This document shows, piece by piece, positions 36,491-39,171 of a stretch of DNA of 39,171 nucleotides. The position numbers were made by a program, and so were the translations under genes. A model generated the notes under the pieces. The model was given only the letters and a program-made list of their open reading frames with translations, did not search any database and was not told where the DNA came from. The stretch is from Streptococcus suis (GTDB taxonomy: Bacteria; Bacillota; Bacilli; Lactobacillales; Streptococcaceae): positions 1-39,171 of the forward strand of contig NZ_POIZ01000054.1 of assembly GCF_002960425.1 (NCBI RefSeq). Reading direction: 5' to 3'. Numbering within the stretch: the stretch's first letter is position 1; each line of letters begins with the position of its first letter.

Positions 36491-37456
36491 TTGACAAGAT
36501 TTCGACATAGCATTAACCCAATGGCAGATATTGCTGCTAAGAAGATTTTCAGCGACCATGAGATTACCATTGATTTTATTGAAACGTTTTTAGGTTTTCG
36601 TCCCAAAGCCGTCCAGATTTTGAATGGTACCCTTGCCGATGTCAAGAAAGAGCGGGAGGGCTACTTTAGCACAACGGTGGATATTCTAGCCAGACTGGAC
36701 GACGGGACTCAGGTTATCATTGAAATCCAGGTGGTTCACCAGCACAGCTTTATCAAACGGCTCTGGACTTACTCTTGCCAACACTTGGTCAAGGACTTGC
36801 CAAATGTCAGGGACAAGGTCAAACGGACCCATGATATGTATGATAAGATTTCACCTATCTATTCTATCGCCTTAGTGGCCAGCCGGTATTTTGACGACAA
36901 GCATCCAATTCATTCCTTTGTCCTGACAGCCGAGGAAAACGGACAGGTCTTGGAATTACCTTTTGGAAAAGAAGGTCAGCTGAAAAAGCCATTTGAGATG
37001 GTCATTATTGAGTTGAACAAGTTGAGTGAGGGAAGTCTAGCTAAGAACCAGCGCTTATGGATGGAATTTTTTGCCAATCGAGAATTTAGTCAACAACAGA
37101 CAGACGTCATCAGTAAAGCCGAGCATTTGCTGGATAGAAATACATGGACAGAGGAGGAGAAGAAGATGATTGATCAACTGGCCTACAGTGCGGCCAATCA
37201 TTTTGGTGAGCTGGAAACTTCTTTCTTACTAGGTAGAAGTCGTGGTAAGGAAGAAGGTCTGCAACAAGGCTTGCAACAAGGCCTACAACAGGGTCTGCAA
37301 CAAGGTCTACAACAAGGTCTTCAACAAGGTTTGTTAGATGGTCAACTCAAGATTGCCCAGCAGATGTTGGGTAAGAGTTTCGCAGATGATTTGATTATGG
37401 AATTGACGGGTCTCAGTCAGGAACAACTGGATGGTTTGAAATCAGGGGTAGAGTAG
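36491..37456 (+). CDS. Rpn/PD-(D/E)XK nuclease family transposase-like protein
   Basis: A 321-residue protein of the Rpn (recombination-promoting nuclease) group, annotated in databases as PD-(D/E)XK nuclease family transposase. The nuclease core is VDILARLDDGTQVIIEIQ at 63-80, with D64, E78 and Q80 as the D-ExQ catalytic set. A segment ASRYFDDKHPIHSF near 130 is also typical. Residues 256-279 are six GLQQ units from a 12-base tandem repeat, followed by a short helical end (ELTGLSQEQLDGLK) common to the group. TTG at 36491 is the start, with GGAGGA upstream. Members act on DNA, and some promote recombination or phage defence. The role here is not known. Confidence 0.88.
   Translation: MTRFRHSINPMADIAAKKIFSDHEITIDFIETFLGFRPKAVQILNGTLADVKKEREGYFSTTVDILARLDDGTQVIIEIQVVHQHSFIKRLWTYSCQHLVKDLPNVRDKVKRTHDMYDKISPIYSIALVASRYFDDKHPIHSFVLTAEENGQVLELPFGKEGQLKKPFEMVIIELNKLSEGSLAKNQRLWMEFFANREFSQQQTDVISKAEHLLDRNTWTEEEKKMIDQLAYSAANHFGELETSFLLGRSRGKEEGLQQGLQQGLQQGLQQGLQQGLQQGLLDGQLKIAQQMLGKSFADDLIMELTGLSQEQLDGLKSGVE
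37256..37327 (+). repeat. Six 12-base tandem repeats (GLQQ codons)
   Basis: Six units of the form GGN-CTN/TTG-CAA-CAR run in frame inside the Rpn-type gene. Copy changes would alter protein length without a frameshift. Silent differences between units show that the array is not brand new. Confidence 0.92.
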
Positions 37457-37509
37457 ATGGATGTATACGCTTATGTTCCTACAAACTTAATATATAGAGG
37501 AAGTAGTCC

Positions 37510-37520
37510 TTGATAGGCTT
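37510..37520 (+). repeat. Direct repeat of TTGATAGGCTT flanking the Rpn gene
   Basis: The same 11 bases lie at 36320-36330 before the gene and at 37510-37520 after it, with weaker similarity around (AAGT a few bases before, GG and AT just after). The rest of 37457-37649 holds no recognised feature, only a small ATTCT/AGAAT hairpin near 37527-37542. Confidence 0.5.
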
Positions 37521-37649
37521 GGCGATTCTAGAAGGAGAATTCCGAAGTCTTCGTCTTAAAACTTTTATAATCTTACTGCCAACAGTTTGGGGGTGAATAG
37601 AGTTGAGACACAAGTAGAGTACTCAATGTTCGGTTTTTCAGCTATTTCA

Positions 37650-37708
37650 AAAAAATTTTAAAAAAATCTTAAAAAAAACTTGACAAAATGTGTAAGGGTT
37701 AGTATAAT
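37650..37708 (+). promoter_or_regulatory. Strong promoter with A-tract UP element
   Basis: Perfect -35 TTGACA (37680-37685), exact 17-base spacer and perfect -10 TATAAT (37703-37708). Phased A-runs lie at 37650-37679, like an UP element. The 5' leader contains the hairpin CGTTC/GAACG (37717-37731) and the palindrome ATAAATATTTAT (37734-37745). Confidence 0.92.
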
Positions 37709-37760
37709 GATGGTAACGTTCGGGTAGAACGAATATAAATATTTATAGGAGTTTTTTATC

Positions 37761-39023
37761 ATGAAAAAAACACATATCACACTTGCTGCAGCAGCTGCAG
37801 CTGCTACATTTGTAGCTGTACCAGCTGTTAAAGCGGACGTTAATTCTAAGCTTGTAGTTGCTCGTGAAGTTGTAATCGACACTCGTAGCGAAGCTGTTAA
37901 ATTGAACCAAGAATTGGCATCAGCTGTTCACTACTTGGACAACGGTCAAGCTAAACTTGGCGAAGCAATCGTTGCAAACGACAAGGCTCAAAAAGCACTT
38001 GAAGCACAAAAAATTAAAGCAGCGCAAGAAAACAAAGCAATCGACGATAACGCTGCTGCAACAATCCAACAATTCGTAGACGTAGTTACTGCTGCTAAAA
38101 ATGCTGTAGCTGCTAAACAACAAGAAATTGATCTTGCTAACGGCGAAATTGCAGTAATTGATGCTGAAATCAAAAACTTGAACGCTCAAGCTGGTGTTGC
38201 TAACCCACATGAAACTGGCAATACTAACGTTTACAAAGCAGATTCTGCAGAAAAATTGAACCGCATCCATGAACTAGAAGCTGAGCGTGAAGTACACGTT
38301 GCTGCTGTTGCTGCTGCTACTGCTGAATTGCCAGAACTTAACAACACAGTTGCTGTAGCTGAAAAACAATTGGAACTTGAAAAAGCTCGTGTAGCTGTTG
38401 TTGTTGCAGAACTTAAGAAAACTGTAGCAGAAGAATTGGCTGCTGTTCAAGCTGCTGCTGATAAAGCTGCTTTGGATGTTAAAGAGTGGAACGAAGCAGT
38501 TGCAATCCTTAAAGCAGACGTAGAAGCTATCCGTGTTAAACTTATCAAGAACGGTTTGACTGAAGATCAATTGCGTGCTATCATCGAGCTTGCAGTTGCT
38601 GAAGCTAAATCTGAGAAGAAAGTATCTGCATCAGCAGTATACCGTCTCTACAACTCAGGTCTTAAAGTACACCTTTACACAACTGACTTCAACGAGTACA
38701 ATGTTCTTAAAGAACGTGGTTGGACTCAAGAAGGTATCGCATTCAACTCTGCAACTGAAGGTACTCCTGTATACCGTCTTTACAATGCAGACCTTAAAGT
38801 ACACCTTTACACAACTGACGCAAACGAGTACGCAGTACTTGGTGGCCGTGGTTGGAAACAAGAAGGTGTTGCCTTCAACTCAGTTAAAGAAGGTAAACCA
38901 GTATACCGTCTTTACAACGAAGGTCTTAAAAAACACCTTTACACAACTGACGCAAACGAGTACGCAGTACTTGCAACACGTGGTTGGAGACAAGAAGGCG
39001 TTGCTTTCAACTCAGCTAACTAA
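37761..39023 (+). CDS. Secreted coiled-coil protein with C-terminal DUF5648 repeats
   Basis: A 420-residue exported protein. The signal peptide has an alanine-rich core and ends near A25 (AVKA|DVN). Residues about 27-290 are Ala/Glu/Lys/Gln-rich with heptad-like spacing, a long coiled coil. Three DUF5648-type repeats start at Y294, Y338 and Y382, exactly 44 residues apart, and reach the very C-terminus. No LPXTG is present. Codons are strongly restricted to preferred forms (CGT, GGT, AAC, GAA, GCT), unlike the glycan genes and like rpoB. With a perfect promoter this indicates very high expression. Function unknown. A structural or adhesive surface protein held by the repeats is plausible. A GGAG site precedes the start. 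Confidence 0.87.
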   Translation: MKKTHITLAAAAAAATFVAVPAVKADVNSKLVVAREVVIDTRSEAVKLNQELASAVHYLDNGQAKLGEAIVANDKAQKALEAQKIKAAQENKAIDDNAAATIQQFVDVVTAAKNAVAAKQQEIDLANGEIAVIDAEIKNLNAQAGVANPHETGNTNVYKADSAEKLNRIHELEAEREVHVAAVAAATAELPELNNTVAVAEKQLELEKARVAVVVAELKKTVAEELAAVQAAADKAALDVKEWNEAVAILKADVEAIRVKLIKNGLTEDQLRAIIELAVAEAKSEKKVSASAVYRLYNSGLKVHLYTTDFNEYNVLKERGWTQEGIAFNSATEGTPVYRLYNADLKVHLYTTDANEYAVLGGRGWKQEGVAFNSVKEGKPVYRLYNEGLKKHLYTTDANEYAVLATRGWRQEGVAFNSAN

Positions 39024-39035
39024 TTTAGTTAAATC

Positions 39036-39066
39036 AGAGAAGGTTCATTTGACCTTCTCTTTTTTT
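39036..39066 (+). terminator. Terminator after the coiled-coil protein gene
   Basis: A 9-bp stem AGAGAAGGT / ACCTTCTCT followed by TTTTTT. The ISL3 left end begins at the next base. Confidence 0.9.
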
Positions 39067-39171
39067 GGCTCTTTGTCAACTGTAGTGGGTAGATGAAAAG
39101 CTAACACCTAGAGAGGACGAAATTCGTTCTCTCTTTCTTTATGTTCAAAGCAATCAAAATGCGTTTTTTAA
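39067..39171 (+). mobile_element. Left end of a second ISL3-family element (runs off the window)
   Basis: It begins GGCTCTTTGTCAACTGTAGT, the same end as at 1021, and matches that copy for 76 bases with one difference (A for C at 39122). It then skips the 56 bases present at 1097-1152 and continues with the common GTTCAAAGCAATCAAAATGC leader. Both copies have the same orientation. Whether a transposase gene follows cannot be seen. Confidence 0.82.

Noticed and set aside
37256..37327. The 12-base tandem repeat as a CRISPR-like array
   Set aside because: The units are contiguous without spacers and encode GLQQ in frame. It is a coding repeat.

Overview
The window looks like a chromosomal segment of a low-GC lactic Firmicute, almost certainly a Streptococcus and most likely Streptococcus suis or a close relative. 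This rests on recognised gene content and order: the end of a 5S rRNA gene with a ten-tRNA cluster, adcRCBA, pbp1b-rpoB-rpoC, and a DUF1033 gene next to the comG (comY) competence pilus operon. No strain can be named from the sequence alone.

Layout. 1-1016: 5S rRNA end and tRNAs Asn, Glu, Ser, fMet, Phe, Tyr, Trp, His, Gln, Leu, closed by a terminator. 1021-1821: a decayed ISL3-type element whose interior was replaced by a truncated IS200/IS605 transposase. 1848-5428: the zinc uptake operon adcR-adcC-adcB-adcA behind an AdcR box. 5430-6173: copY-copZ behind a cop box, with no copper ATPase gene. 6172-7862 (minus strand): tyrS then a HIT-family hydrolase. 8019-10379: pbp1b. 10380-10855: a gene-free stretch with a candidate promoter-hairpin-terminator small RNA and a structured rpoB leader. 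10856-18253: rpoB and rpoC. 18404-19750: DUF1033 protein (+) and an LD-carboxypeptidase/MccF-like protein (-). 19809-23696: comGA to comGG behind a ComX-box-like site.

23722-39066 is an accessory surface block. Three secreted proteins each carry exactly three copies of the same ~44-residue DUF5648-type repeat, joined to different effector parts: a GH25 lysozyme, a beta-rich carbohydrate-binding-like domain, and a long coiled coil. Between the first two lies a cell-wall glycan operon: Wzm/Wzt-type ABC exporter, GT2 glycosyltransferase, RgpF-type rhamnan synthesis protein, GT-C-like membrane protein and an LtaS/GacH-like phosphoglycerol-transferase. An Rpn-type PD-(D/E)XK nuclease with a GLQQ tandem repeat sits between the second and third. 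The window ends inside a second ISL3 left end, in direct orientation with the one at 1021.

How the parts may work together (inference): the glycan operon would make, decorate and export a rhamnan-like wall polymer, and the shared triple repeat may be a wall-binding module that holds different secreted proteins at the cell surface. The genes usually found right after comGG in streptococci (a methyltransferase and ackA) are absent here, so the accessory block or a rearrangement starts at that point.
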